This document shows positions 1 to 8,987 of a stretch of DNA of 24,000 bases, in pieces (the first letter of the stretch is position 1; the number at the start of each line of letters is the position of its first letter). Made by a program: the position numbers and the translations under genes. Location: assembly GCA_009760855.2 (NCBI GenBank), contig WPIO01000127.1, forward strand, positions 638,501 through 662,500. The letters are read 5' to 3'. Source of the stretch: Cristatella mucedo (taxonomy: Eukaryota; Bryozoa; Phylactolaemata; Cristatellidae). A model generated the notes under the pieces. It did no database searches and was not told the origin of the DNA. It saw nothing but the letters and a program-made list of their open reading frames with translations.

Positions 1-1264
1 AGTAGCTTTAAGCTTGTTCATATCTTGGCTAGCATTACAAGTTTACTAGATGTCTATAATATGCATATGTCTAGGTTGGTGTGAGCGTATTAAAAGGACG
101 AATAGGTTAGCTAGATTTACCCATCGTAGCTAGAACTGGTTAGCGCTTTGGCTAGCTACAGATTTAGTCCTCACTCAAGACGGCTAACGGGTGAAGAAGC
201 TCAAAGTCACTGGGCTTGGACAGTCGAGGACGTCGTAGTAGCTGCACTCAAACTGCATCAGCGTCAGCACGAGATGGCTGGTGATGTTAACGTTGCTGCT
301 GCTAATGCCTCCCCTAACACATCTGGCTCATCAGCGATCAGGGGCGGAGTTAGCTTTCCATGGGGGCAGGGGGCTGCTGGATCAATTTGATCGCCCAATT
401 AATGCAAAGCAGGCAACAAGGAGAGGGGTTGAATAGCTCTCGACCCCCCCCGCCAGTCGAAAGATAGCCCGGCTCTCAGCAGAGCCCATGTTGTAAGGAT
501 GGGATGGGCATTCTGCTGCCCTACTTCGCTCAGCCTCACACCCATTTTCACTTTGCCCTCTGACTTCCAGGCGGGGCACCAGCTTCGGCAGGGCATGGCT
601 TACAGGCATGCAAAGGTGTCCATTTCTTTCTATTCACGCACTCTCATTCATTCTCGCATTCATGGTCTCATTCGTCTCAGCTTTCGGACTCCTTCGGGGC
701 TGGGCATGATTGGGTAGAGCAGCTGGCCTTGACCTCGCTCGGCCTTGGTGGTGTTGCTGCTCTCGCGCAGGCTTTCACGTTGTCCTCTCGTGTTTCGCTT
801 TGATTTGTACTTTCTGAAGCTGCGTTCGTAGTCGCTGTAATTCCCTTGGCATGAGCTTGACAATCGAAGAGGTTAGAGGCGCTAGTTAATTAAGAGGTAC
901 CCGGTACCCGGATCCGTAAACCTAGGTCATATAGAAGAAGCTTCTCCAAAAGTTTGACGTGGGCGGTAGGATAGAAGATGAAGATACCCACTCCCAACCC
1001 TCCCAAAGACAAAGATCGGTCGATCAACTCTTCGGGGTTGGGGGTGAGACCACTAGTCTAAAGACTAAACACCTAAGGACTGTCGCCACGTCTTAGTTTT
1101 CGCTCTCGTGTTAATGCTGACTCCGGTCGCACCTAGGGGTAGCAGCCCTGGAAAAATCGGAACAGTGAGGATTTTTGTGAAACAGATAGCGATTCGTGGT
1201 TATTTGCACACAAGATAGAGTGCTCTAGTCGAATCAGAGCCCGCGATTGAGTAAATGTGATCGC
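1..1264. other. Left flank, no supported gene
   Basis: Short open frames at 148-390 (+), 499-717 (+) and 660-863 (-) have no family I recognise. A GGGGCGG..GGGGGCAGGGGG stretch at 341-372 resembles ends of invertebrate MITEs, but no matching second end was found. A KpnI-BamHI-like palindromic word lies at 896-914. If gene A has its start exon upstream of the window, this whole region is its first intron. Confidence 0.4.
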
Positions 1265-1440
1265 CCGCTTATTGCTATTATTAATTTATTATTATTATTA
1301 CTATTCATTATATTAATAATACTATCAAGCATATTGCGAACCCGCCCCAGATCAATTCCTCCACTAATCGGTAGTAAGAAAACCCGGGCGTCGCAGAATT
1401 CGACTACGTGCCCTGTGACGCTCTAACCGCTAAGCCCAAG
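1265..1440 (-). mobile_element. tRNA-like SINE with trinucleotide tail, minus strand
   Basis: On the minus strand, from 1440 downward, it reads GGGCTTAGCGGTTAGAGCG (A-box-like), then GTAGTCGAATTCTGCG (weak B-box). A body of about 50 nt and an AAT/ATA-rich tail at 1265-1330 follow. Head plus body plus simple tail is the usual SINE layout. The D-arm and anticodon arm are too short for a real tRNA. Confidence 0.42.
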
Positions 1441-2437
1441 GGGCGGTGCCCACACGTGGTGGCTCGGTGCCGCACGCGGCAAGCCCCTGTGGTGGGCAGA
1501 TGCCCCGGGTCGCAATGCCTCCTACATATTTAGCCTCTTGGCTCTATGAGGTCACTTGCATGTATGTAGACCAGTGCAATTGGCCTACAGGCGCCCGGCG
1601 TCACTGGGTGTGCAGTCTTGCTGCTCGAATCCACGAACAACCATTTCTTTACGAGTGCACGAGATATTCGATGAAATCCTTAAACTATTTTAATCTTTAA
1701 GAAACTCTAGCAAAGGCTTCGGGGGACCAACGAGTTGTCGTCGCTACTGACTTTACCTAGATGTGGATGAGCGGAAATTTAAGTTTGCTTTAAGCAAGCA
1801 TATACAGTCCCGGAACCGGAAGTGATTACCTTAGTGATTTCTTGTCCCCGCCCCCGTCGGTGTTCGTAATCCGGATCGTTCATTAGCCAAGGCACTTATA
1901 ACCCGGTGCGCCACCGTAATTTGGGGTTTAATCGGTGCAGGAGAATTTTGGCGGGATGGTTCAGGTATCGACAAGTATGAGGACGTTCTATTAGACTAGA
2001 GCTGACCTGAGATCCTCTATTATCTTTCAATGTACCAAAGAAGCACCTTCAAAAAAGTCCTTTCATTCTGCAACGGTTATCCAAGACAAAATTATAAAGA
2101 CGGCCATACAAGTTGTCACTCGCCGTGTCGCTACAAACCGCTGCCAAAACCATGGAAGCCATGGAAGATTCCGCTTCAGCCCTCGAGCAATCTAGCTGCT
2201 GCCAGACGCGTCTGCCAAACCGATTTGATGTCTTTGCTGGCAGTATGTTTCAGTTTGGGGCAGAACCCCGCTTGCTTTGGTAGAGACAGGCTCTTCGCGA
2301 CAACAGGCATTAACTCTATTATTGTCAGGTTGTGGCAACTTGAGATAAGGAGATGCTTCTGCTTTTGGCATGCCCAGCTCCTGAAATGCAGTTTTTCAAT
2401 GTCACGGAACGGTTCATTGCATTGAGCTTAATTGTAG
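1441..2437. other. Stretch before gene A exon 2, probably intron
   Basis: No MCT N-terminal motif is found here in any frame, and no repeat was recognised. A 131-codon plus frame at 2030-2425 runs up to, but is out of frame with, exon 2. It has low-complexity Cys/Lys/Pro stretches and no family I know, so I leave it uncalled. Confidence 0.4.
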
Positions 2438-2581
2438 CTGCGAGCGGCATATATGGTCTGCAAAATGCCTCACTAAAGACCTATGGACTGATATACGTGC
2501 ACATGGTGGACGACTTCCGGAGCGACGCGACGTTGATCATGTGGATCATGGCGGCGGGCGGCCATATCGCCTTGGCAGCAG
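2438..2581 (+). CDS. Gene A exon 2: end of helix 1, first loop, start of helix 2
   Basis: The acceptor is ..ATTGTAG at 2431-2437 and the donor GTGAGT starts at 2582. The exon is 144 nt, phase 1 at both ends. It encodes A-A-S-G-I-Y-G-L near its start, then a loop with Y-x-x-M-x-D-x-F-x-S-D, a tryptophan and a helix ending in A-A-G. This is the usual MCT order: the helix 1 remainder, the short loop after it, then the W-containing start of helix 2. It lines up without gaps with gene B exon 2 at 20238-20381 (16 of 48 residues identical by hand count). The reading frame is also open upstream of the acceptor as far as 2353, but the paralogue comparison and the acceptor place the true border at 2438. 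An alternative start at the ATG at 2353 in a separate transcript cannot be excluded, though it would lack the N-terminal motif. Confidence 0.9.
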
Positions 2582-2925
2582 GTGAGTACCATCAGCACCA
2601 TTTTTGAGTGCCGACTGCTTCCGCTCAGACTGAAAATGCATGCATAGCCGGGACTCTTTTACTTTTCAAACATTCGAGCTCGGGGTTCGCGCAACTTCTT
2701 AAGAAGACTGTCGTGTCGATGCGAATCTCGTCGCCTTCGATGAAGCGACGAGCTAAATATCGCGCTTAAGAGTTCCACTAACGTGGACTTAGCTGAAGTC
2801 ACGCGTTATCACTGAGTCAGCTTTGATGCTGGCTCTACTCACGTGCCGCACCAAATGTCAAGCTCCCTCGATTCATTTCGGTTCGAGGTTTGTCTGCTAC
2901 CTAATTCAGTTGCTGCCAATTGTAG

Positions 2926-3069
2926 GACCATTTATATCATTGATGTTGAAGAAAACCTCTCATCGCTTCGTCGCCGTGGTGGGAAGCATTTTAGCGGCCA
3001 CCGGGATGGCCGCCACCGGCTACATCCCAAGAGTGGAGGTCGGATTTTTAACTTTCAGCATCCTGCACG
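2926..3069 (+). CDS. Gene A exon 3: helices 2-3 of the MCT-like transporter
   Basis: The acceptor follows ..CCAATTGTAG (ends 2925) and the donor GTAGGC starts at 3070. The exon is 144 nt, phase 1 to phase 1. The junction codon with exon 2 is GGA (Gly), giving G-P-F-I-S-L. Next come a basic loop (K-K-T-S-H-R) and a helix beginning V-A-V-V-G-S and rich in Ala and Gly. The order G-P-x-x-S-L, R, V-x-x-G, G-M-x-A is the helix 2/helix 3 signature of MCT-type carriers. It aligns without gaps with gene B exon 3 (19 of 48 residues identical). Two longer open frames overlap this stretch, but they run through both splice sites and have no family resemblance. Confidence 0.92.
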
Positions 3070-3310
3070 GTAGGCTTTCGAGTGTTTGGCACGTGACCCG
3101 CACGTGGCCAGCTCGTCCGGTAGGGCGTAGATGCAGTCAAGCACTTTTATCAGGAAAAATGTGCATCGCTGCACGTGCAAAGGCGGCTGCGTGCCGAAAC
3201 AGAGAGATTGTGACTGACGCTTGTTATTCGCCGAATTGTAACGATGGCTTGGAAGCGCCGATTGTGCGATAATCTTATATGAAAGAGCTTAGAGCATAGA
3301 AGCTGGTGCC

Positions 3311-3550
3311 GAGTAACAGGCAACAAGTAACAGGCAATAAGTAACAGGCAACAAGTAACAGGCAACGAGGAACAGGCAACGAGTAACAGGCAGCGAGTAA
3401 CAGGCAACAAGTAATAAGGCAACGAGTAACAGGCAACGAGTAACAGGCAGCGAGTAACAGGCAGCGAGTAACAGGCAGCGAGTAACAGGCAGCGAGTAAC
3501 AGGCAACGAGTAACAGGCAACGAGTAACAGGCAGCGAGTAATAAGGCGAG
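3311..3550. repeat. 14-bp minisatellite, about 17 copies, in gene A intron 3
   Basis: The unit is GAGTAACAGGCAAC with variants GAGTAACAGGCAGC and AAGTAACAGGCAAC. Two units are shifted by one base (AATAAGG in place of AACAGG). Sixteen units run from 3311 to 3535 and a broken one ends at 3550. Adjacent identical variants suggest local unit duplication. Because 14 is not a multiple of three, three units make a 14-residue period, which creates long open frames on the minus strand that are not genes. Confidence 0.92.
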
Positions 3551-3628
3551 TACTAGGCAGGCAGTTTTTCTTCTCTGAAAGCTTGGCCGAGCTTGGCGTT
3601 GGAGCTGCGCTTTGCAATGCTTGGCCAT

Positions 3629-3836
3629 AATAATAATAATAATAAAAATAATAATAATAATGCACTTGATAAAGTGCCCTCAAATAACTCAAGCTCTTTC
3701 TAGGCGCTTTACATTGGCTTCAAAGGGAAATGCAATTGAATGGTGAGTAATATCATGCATGATAAACAAACAACATGAATAACATGGTTAGGGGTGACAT
3801 GCACAGGGTCAGCATGCAAATGTGGTTATTTGGATT
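3629..3836 (-). mobile_element. LINE (CR1/L2-like) 3' end fragment, minus strand
   Basis: It starts with an AAT-rich tail at 3629-3660 (ATT/TTA repeat on the element strand). The family 3' hairpin follows, with arms at 3671-3678 (AAAGTGCC) and 3703-3710 (GGCGCTTT), then the 3' UTR with the repeated words for a GCATGC-rich region and CTAACCATGTTATTC on the element strand. No protein-coding part remains. It lies antisense in the 2.1-kb intron of gene A, just beside the minisatellite. Confidence 0.8.
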
Positions 3837-3844
3837 AAGCTAAC

Positions 3845-3917
3845 TACGTACATACATAAATACATACATAATACAAACATACATGCGTACATATACATTC
3901 ATGCATATATACATAGC
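3845..3917. repeat. TACA/CATA-type imperfect microsatellite
   Basis: A run of imperfect TACA and CATA tetranucleotides, directly after the LINE fragment in gene A intron 3. Confidence 0.7.
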
Positions 3918-4028
3918 TATCGTAAGGCGTCCATGGCAATACCGAGGTGCTTTGGCCAAGTAGTTAGGCGCTAGCCTCGACCAAAATTAGTTAAATATAA
4001 CTCATTTGTATAGCGCCGTAAGAGATGA

Positions 4029-4029
<1 letters not shown>

Positions 4030-4072
<43 letters not shown>

Positions 4073-4074
4073 TA

Positions 4075-4128
<54 letters not shown>
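4030..4128. repeat. (TA)n microsatellite pair
   Basis: Two TA runs (about 4030-4057 and 4080-4128) are separated by a short interrupted stretch with GTATATACATA. The alternating Tyr-Ile frames across it are not genes. Confidence 0.93.
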
Positions 4129-4130
<2 letters not shown>

Positions 4131-4904
4131 ATATATAATACTCAAATGCTGACAAACGTATTGCTTCGGACGCAGCTTTCAGATGTCTCGATGATTGAAC
4201 TAAATTTACCTGCCCGCTCAATTCCTCAAGTATGACTGATTGAACGTTAAATAAATTTGGATTTTATGCTGCTTATGGATATTGACGCCGTGTATTTAAT
4301 TACCGACCAAGTCGATATCCTTTCGTTACATCATATGGAAAGTTCCTTAACAGTGATTAAGTTCTGCTTAGATGCCATGTCGAAGTCTTGCTGCTATTAT
4401 TATTATCATTATGACTTATTCGGAACTCAGTAATTATAAGACTAAAGACGTGGAGAATGCTTTCAAAGTCATAATCGGCTGATGTTGCCCCCAGCCGTTT
4501 CACAATTGAAGGATTGCAAAATAGCAGACCAGTAGTCGATTCGCTTGTTATGATGCCCGCCCCACAACTGAATGATCTAAAACAAAGAAACGGTCGACCG
4601 GCTTTTTATTGCACTCGCACGATGTTCGAGGCATCTCTGAATATGTTCTAAGAATGAGTGCCACCTGGAGAATTGCGAAAGCGGCCCAGCAACTGGACTT
4701 GTTCTCTTTCGGACCTTTGCCAGTGGCACCTTTGTAAAAGTCCGTGAAAGTTGTCCTGACCAGGTGGCTTTATCGAATACAATTTATTACCTGTAGCACG
4801 GCTTAAATATGTTTTGATATTTAATCGCTGGCTGGAAGGAAAGGAGAAGAGTTATTTTATTATATACGGGACACACATCCATAACGTCCGGCAATAAATG
4901 CGCA

Positions 4905-4966
4905 AGATGAGCAAAGGCTAAGGTGCTTGCTCTTCATGACCCACGTGACGGGTTGAGTCCTGCAGT
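4905..4966 (+). mobile_element. tRNA-like SINE head, plus strand
   Basis: It reads GGCTAAGGTGCTTGC (A-box-like) and, about 30 nt on, GGGTTGAGTCCTGCAG (B-box-like, one C short of GGTTCGANTCC). The same arrangement recurs at 7834-7892 (-) and 13605-13668 (+), so it is a family, not chance. It is too diverged to be a working tRNA gene. The 3' end of the element is not clear. Confidence 0.45.
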
Positions 4967-5177
4967 GCGCGATGCTTTATCTCCCACTGCAAGCGGTATT
5001 GACTGCCGTTAAGGCTCTTCTGCCGCTATTTAAATGAGGCTTTTAAATTGGACGACCTATTTTAATGGCATTGGCAATCCGATAATTGTGTCAGAAAACC
5101 TTCCTTATAGCGAGCTTTAAGAAATTGATGCTCCAGCTCATTCCATGAGCTGCTTGAATTTCCTTTGTCTTTAACAG

Positions 5178-6110
5178 GACTCGGCATGACTTTTCTGAAC
5201 GTATCCAGCTTGACTTGCTCCCTGCCCTACTTCGATCGCCATCGAGGGCTGGCCATCGGCTTGATATCGGCCGGCGCCGGAGTAATGTCATTCGTACTTC
5301 CAAACTTGATGGCTGCTGTGTTCGAGGCTTACTCTTTCAGCGGCGCCATGCTCATCTACGCCGGGCTCCTGCTGCAACCCACCGTGCTCGGCTGTCTCCT
5401 GAGACCGCTGGCAATGTACAGCAAGCGCCGCAATAAGCACCCGATCCAGACGGCGAAGCAGCGACTAGTTGCTGACGAGCTCCTCGACACGGACCGCTGC
5501 GAGCGATCGTCTGCAGCTCCCAAGCTGCCATCGCTGGGCGAGGAGAAGCCGCTGGATGCTGGGAAATGGCCGTCTGAGCAGCTGCAGCAGCAGACAGGGA
5601 GCGGAGATTGCTCGCTGTCTGCTGCAGCAGAGAAGGACGAGCGCTTTGACTTTTCGCTCTTTAGAAGCGAGAGGATGTGGATGATAGGTCTGATTGGTCT
5701 GTTCGCGATCGGCAGCGTAAACATTGTGTTCACAGTGATACTGCCTTATGGAGACTCCATCGGCTTGCTTCGCTCGACAACCGCCATGCTGATCGCCGTC
5801 TGCGGTGTACTGGAGATCTTCTGCCGCGGACTGCAAGGCTGGTTTAGCGATCTCCGCTTGATGCCGATTCTTGTCCAGCTTGGGCTGTGCACGGGCCTCA
5901 CCGGCATCGGCGCCGTGCTGTGCCCAATCATCGGCGGCGCAGCCGGCGTCGGCTTGCTCACTGCCCTCTTCGGAGCCGCGGGAACTTCCGTCTATGTCCT
6001 AACGATTGCAGTCATGCGTGAGCTCCTGGGAGCGGAAAAAGTGACCTCAGCTATAGGTATTCAGTCACTTTTCGTGTCTTTGTCATACATTCTGGCGACG
6101 TCTGCTACTG
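5178..6110 (+). CDS. Gene A exon 4: MCT-like transporter core, helices 4-11
   Basis: This large exon (933 nt, 311 codons, phase 1 to phase 1) has its acceptor at TTTAACAG (ends 5177) and donor GTAAGT at 6111. The junction codon GGA gives G-L-G-M-T-F. Helix 4 ends in the family motif at the helix 4/5 border, read here as YFDRHRGLAIGLISAG. Helices 5 and 6 follow. A charged, Gln/Ser-rich central loop of roughly 95 residues comes next, starting with S-K-R-R-N-K and ending at F-D-F-S-L-F. Helices 7 to 11 come after it, including W-F-S-D after helix 8 and L-L-G-A-E-K-V-T-S-A-I-G, the counterpart of the LLGxxxxxxAxG motif before helix 11 in SLC16 proteins. Base composition is clearly richer in G and C than the flanks. 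Substrate-binding residues cannot be assigned safely. The Gly-Pro-Pro usual at the end of helix 11 is replaced by A-T-S-A-T-G. Confidence 0.96.
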
Positions 6111-6173
6111 GTAAGTAATATTGTCGCAGCTGGCTGTGCAATAACGATCCGAAAGAGAGAGGGTTGCCATAGA

Positions 6174-6189
6174 GGGGGGGGGGAGGGGG
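6174..6189 (+). other. Poly-G tract in the last intron of gene A
   Basis: Ten G, one A, then five G lie on the coding strand of the 195-nt intron, about 115 nt before the acceptor. This can be read as several G-triplets and may form a G-quadruplex in the pre-mRNA. It could also be a site of slippage or assembly error. Confidence 0.6.
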
Positions 6190-6305
6190 CGTTTGGGAAT
6201 CTGGTAGACCGCCGTCGGGGCGCTTTTTGGCCTCACCGATTTTACCAGTAGCGACGGTGAATGCAGAGACCGTTTGCTGTGCTGACAATTCTGCCTGCCT
6301 TTTAG

Positions 6306-6445
6306 TTTATACGACGGAGGCTTACGGATCATGGCACTACATGTTCTACTATATTGGCGTCAATTTGATGATATCCTCCATGCTCTGCATGGGTTATACA
6401 CTGGTCTTGAAAGCAAGAGAGGAGCGACAAAAGCAAGGTAGCTAG
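6306..6445 (+). CDS. Gene A exon 5: helix 12, C-terminal tail and stop
   Basis: The acceptor is TGCCTTTTAG (ends 6305) and the exon starts in phase 1, completing a GTT codon. It encodes V-Y-T-T-E-A-Y-G-S-W-H-Y-M-F-Y, as at the start of helix 12 in MCT carriers (a Y-G-S/T-Y-x-x-x-F-type loop followed by a hydrophobic helix). A short charged tail follows (K-A-R-E-E-R-Q-K-Q-G-S), then the stop TAG at 6443-6445. The 195-nt intron before it carries no stop in this frame for about 80 nt upstream of the acceptor, so the open frame begins at 6227, inside the intron. The short tail lacks obvious sorting motifs. The reading frame continues correctly from exon 4, which supports one intact gene. Confidence 0.9.
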
Positions 6446-7526
6446 GCTGCATCGTGACGGAAGATTGCGTTAGATAGCTCAGCCGTACCAGGGTAGAGGA
6501 TTTCGTTGGATGAGCAGAGCTGCACTACGACAGCGGACCGCGACCGGAGACGTCATTTGTCAACGGTCAGGCGACCGACTCAGCATACAAAAGAGCATCG
6601 CACAGTGGAATGGCTGGACACGTGATCGAGTGGTGGACACGTGATGGCGTCGTGATCGAGTCGAGGGAATGCTTGGCTGCCGCCGATTGCCTACGAAGCG
6701 ACGTGCCAGCTGTCAGGCCGGTGTTACCAGCTTAACAAGCCGGTTGAAAAATTCGTCCGTGGTAGCAACATTTGGGCATGTTCCGCAAGCTCACTTTAAC
6801 TGTGCAACATTCTCTCAGGTGTTGGCAACAATTTGTCATCACCCGAGGGCAGCTGCACTTCGACGATGGAACGGAGTGGCTACAACAAAACACATTTGCG
6901 GATTTTCTTCATAGAAGCTCAACACATGAGGTCAAGGATGTGTATCGAAGATTTCTCCGTGTCCTTGGCACGCTCCCAGCTGATAGAAAGCAACGTAGAA
7001 CCACCGCATATGAAGGCGGCTACATTTTCCCATTTCAGTAGCTTCCCTAGACTACACAGAAGTCGCAACAGCCCCGCTCGACAAGTCACTAGTGTTTTCA
7101 CAATGCGGTTGACCCCATGAGCCCCTCATCGTTTCAAAACCGGTTGCAAGCGTGCATCTATGTACTATGCCCAGACACTTGTACATCCGGAGATACTGTC
7201 AAACAGATATGAATCATTCTGAGCAAGGTGAAGAGAAGTATACCGTAATAACGAAAATTTTGAATGCAGGCATTTTGCAGCTGCCCTAATACGATCTCGA
7301 CTCAGTGGATATTTTGACATCAGAGAGACCTCGCACGAAGTCTAACATAAAAAACTTAACAAAATGATGACTTAGTAGATAGATAGCTATTTGCGAGTGA
7401 CCAGCAAACAGCAGTTTTTCATTTTCAGCACTTGAATGCTTACGAATATAATTGGAAGCTAGCTTCAAGGAGGAGTTGTAGTCAATATGCTCAATTAGTA
7501 TGTGCATAATACAATTTATATGTATC
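6446..7526 (+). other. Putative 3' UTR / downstream region of gene A
   Basis: No recognised gene lies here. The stretch 6615-6645 holds two copies of TGGACACGTGAT 19 bp apart, each with a CACGTG E-box core. An 89-codon plus-strand frame at 6772-7041 overlaps open frames in two other plus frames and one minus frame, so open frames here are not good evidence of coding. It is discussed separately because of a Y-R-R-F-L-R stretch. The rest has no feature I can support. Confidence 0.35.
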
Positions 7527-7532
7527 AATAAA
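7527..7532 (+). promoter_or_regulatory. Possible polyadenylation signal of gene A (AATAAA)
   Basis: This is the first AATAAA I find downstream of the gene A stop, about 1.1 kb away and within an A/T-rich stretch. A 3' UTR of that length is plausible, but there is no transcript evidence, and a variant signal nearer the stop may be used instead. Confidence 0.3.
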
Positions 7533-8093
7533 GTATTAATACATCATACGATAAGATGTATACATTTTCCCTGAAACTACATTTAAAGCTCAAGTAAGTT
7601 TACAAATCCAAGACACTTAGAAAATGTTCTCACAAAGATTCCTGTATTTTTCTACAAACATTTTCGAGATACCAGATTTCCCGATATCAGATCTCAAACG
7701 CAAAAAACACAAATCAAGTAAATGTTTTAGCTTTACAAGCAGCCTAATTTATTAAGAGGCAAAAAAGCCTTAGCCGCTATCACTTCGCTTACAGTGGAAA
7801 ATAGAGCATTAGCTGCAGCATGCATGAAAGCTGCTGCATTAATCAACCCACGACCTGGATCGTAAAGTAGGAGCGAGCACCTTACCCCCTGGGCAAAGAC
7901 TCATGAAAACCGCTAATACTGAGGTTCAAAGAGACCACTGATGAACTAATTGCCAGGTTTTTTGCACAAACCTGGCGACAGATACTCACAAGTGGCTTGT
8001 TTGAGTCATTTGCTATCCCAGACAATCGAGCAGTTAGACAGCCCTGCCTTTGCCTTTAGCCTTACCAGGCTACTCCACCAAGCCCACGTAGAA
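7533..8093. other. Intergenic stretch between gene A and the LINE cluster
   Basis: A/T-rich with no supported gene. It holds the minus-strand SINE head at 7834-7892. A diverged 5' extension of the LINE copy that begins at 8187 may lie in 7930-8190, but I could not align it. Confidence 0.4.
7834..7892 (-). mobile_element. tRNA-like SINE head, minus strand
   Basis: Read on the minus strand it gives GGGTAAGGTGCTCGCTCC, a diverged middle, then GTCGTGGGTTGATTAATGCAG. The words AAGGTGCT-CGCTC, GGGTTGA and TGCAG match the copy at 4905-4966 at the same spacing. Confidence 0.4.
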
Positions 8094-8127
8094 AGTGACC
8101 GGATTAGCTGAGTGACCGGATTAGCTG
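8094..8127. repeat. Exact 17-bp tandem duplication
   Basis: AGTGACCGGATTAGCTG occurs twice back to back (8094-8110 and 8111-8127), just upstream of the LINE fragment. Confidence 0.95.
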
Positions 8128-8349
8128 GGCACACAGACTACCAAGCACAGCGAATATACAGACATAGATGCCCTAAATGTGACTGATTCGAGAACTTGAG
8201 CAACTACCGCCCAGTCTCCCTTCTACCATTCCTTATCAAAGATACTGGAACGAGTCGCGGCAGACAAGCCGACCTCATATGTTGGAACTTCAAATCTTGC
8301 TATAAAGTTCCAGTCTGGTTTTAGAGCTAACCACTCCAAAGAGTCAAAA

Positions 8350-8822
8350 TTGCTTCGGGTGTACCACGACCTACTTAGGAATGCAGGCATGGTTAGAGTA
8401 TCTCTGCCTACTTTGCTCGGTAGTTCGCCAGCTTCTGATACTATCGATCACCAAATGCCTCGTGAGCACCTCTCATTTCGCCTGGGCATTACTGGTACTG
8501 CATGTTTCAGGTCCTATCTCAGTGGAAGACTCCAGAGTATTGATATCTCACTTTTAGGTCTCTTCATTCTATGGCTCCAGCCTATCTTTCAGATATACTA
8601 CCCCATCAGGCAAAGCATCGTACCACTCGCTTTTCGGAATCCAACAGTCTAGAAATACCTCGTACAAACCTTAAATCCTTTGGAGACCGTGCATTTAGCT
8701 CGTATGCTCCCACAGCCTGGAACTCCCTCCCGACCTGCATCAGAACATCCCCTGACCTGACCACATTTAAAAGAAACTTAAAAACATACCTATTTAGGAC
8801 AGCATTTAGTGGGGCCTTGTGA
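8350..8822 (+). pseudogene. Broken reverse transcriptase reading frame of the LINE copy
   Basis: The frame at 8350-8652 carries the first RT blocks, and the overlapping frame at 8571-8822 carries the C-terminal domain with A-W-N-S-L-P and a stop near the family's usual end. They are in different frames, and the catalytic segment between them is deleted, so no active enzyme is possible. Confidence 0.8.
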
Positions 8823-8987
8823 TTCGTCCTCGATGTGCTTATGCGTGCTGACACTGTTCATGCTGCCACTAACCACATTTGCATGCTGACCCAGTGCATG
8901 TAACCCCTAACCATGTTATTCATTTTGTTTGTTTTTCAAGCATGATTTTACTTACTATTCTATTGCGTATCACTTTGCAGCAAATGT

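Larger units (their letters stand above)
3070..5177 (+). other. Gene A intron 3 content
   Basis: A phase 1 intron of 2108 nt, with donor GTAGGC and acceptor TTTAACAG. It holds, in order, the 14-bp minisatellite, a LINE 3' end in antisense, a TACA microsatellite, a (TA)n pair, about 770 nt with nothing I recognise (4140-4900), and a SINE-like head near 4905-4966. Confidence 0.8.
2438..6445 (+). other. Gene A span: MCT-like (SLC16-type) transporter, visible exons 2-5
   Basis: This is the gene-level entry for exons at 2438-2581, 2926-3069, 5178-6110 and 6306-6445. The introns are 344, 2108 and 195 nt, all GT-AG and all phase 1. Joined, the exons give about 453 residues covering most of a 12-helix major facilitator transporter, and a start exon of about 40 residues like that of gene B would bring it near the usual 450-500 residues of the family. 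The product should be a plasma-membrane or organelle carrier for small monocarboxylates or related organic anions; the substrate cannot be told from sequence. The start exon is not visible. I found no MCT N-terminal motif between 1 and 2437, so it most likely lies upstream of the window. Numbering the first visible exon as 2 follows the layout of gene B. Confidence 0.88.

Noticed and set aside
148-390. Open frame with S-H-W-A-W, possibly the missing MCT start exon of gene A
   Set aside because: The residues after W-A-W are T-V-E-D and not hydrophobic as in helix 1, there is no donor in the right place, and the frame begins with TTG.
341-460. A complete hAT-type MITE with GGGGCGG ends
   Set aside because: Only one G-rich end and a loose C-rich run were seen; no matching inverted end or target duplication was found.
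1381-1440. A functional tRNA gene on the minus strand
   Set aside because: The B-box is weak, the arms are too short and do not pair into a cloverleaf, and an AAT tail follows; a SINE explains it better.
1918-1967. I-W-G-L-I-G-A-G..F-W-R-D-G-S before a GTATCG donor, in phase 1, as gene A exon 1
   Set aside because: No [DE]-G-[GS]-W-x-W motif and no start codon in the frame nearby; too weak against chance.
2030-2425. 131-codon open frame before gene A exon 2
   Set aside because: Composition is unlike a protein domain, it is out of frame with exon 2, and several frames of this length are expected by chance in 24 kb.
3150-3692. 180-codon minus-strand frame with repeating L-L-x-A-C-Y-S-L-P
   Set aside because: It is a by-product of the 14-bp minisatellite.
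7936-7985. Hammerhead ribozyme (CTGATGA present at 7936 and again near 22739)
   Set aside because: No GAAA with matching stems follows at the right spacing at either site.
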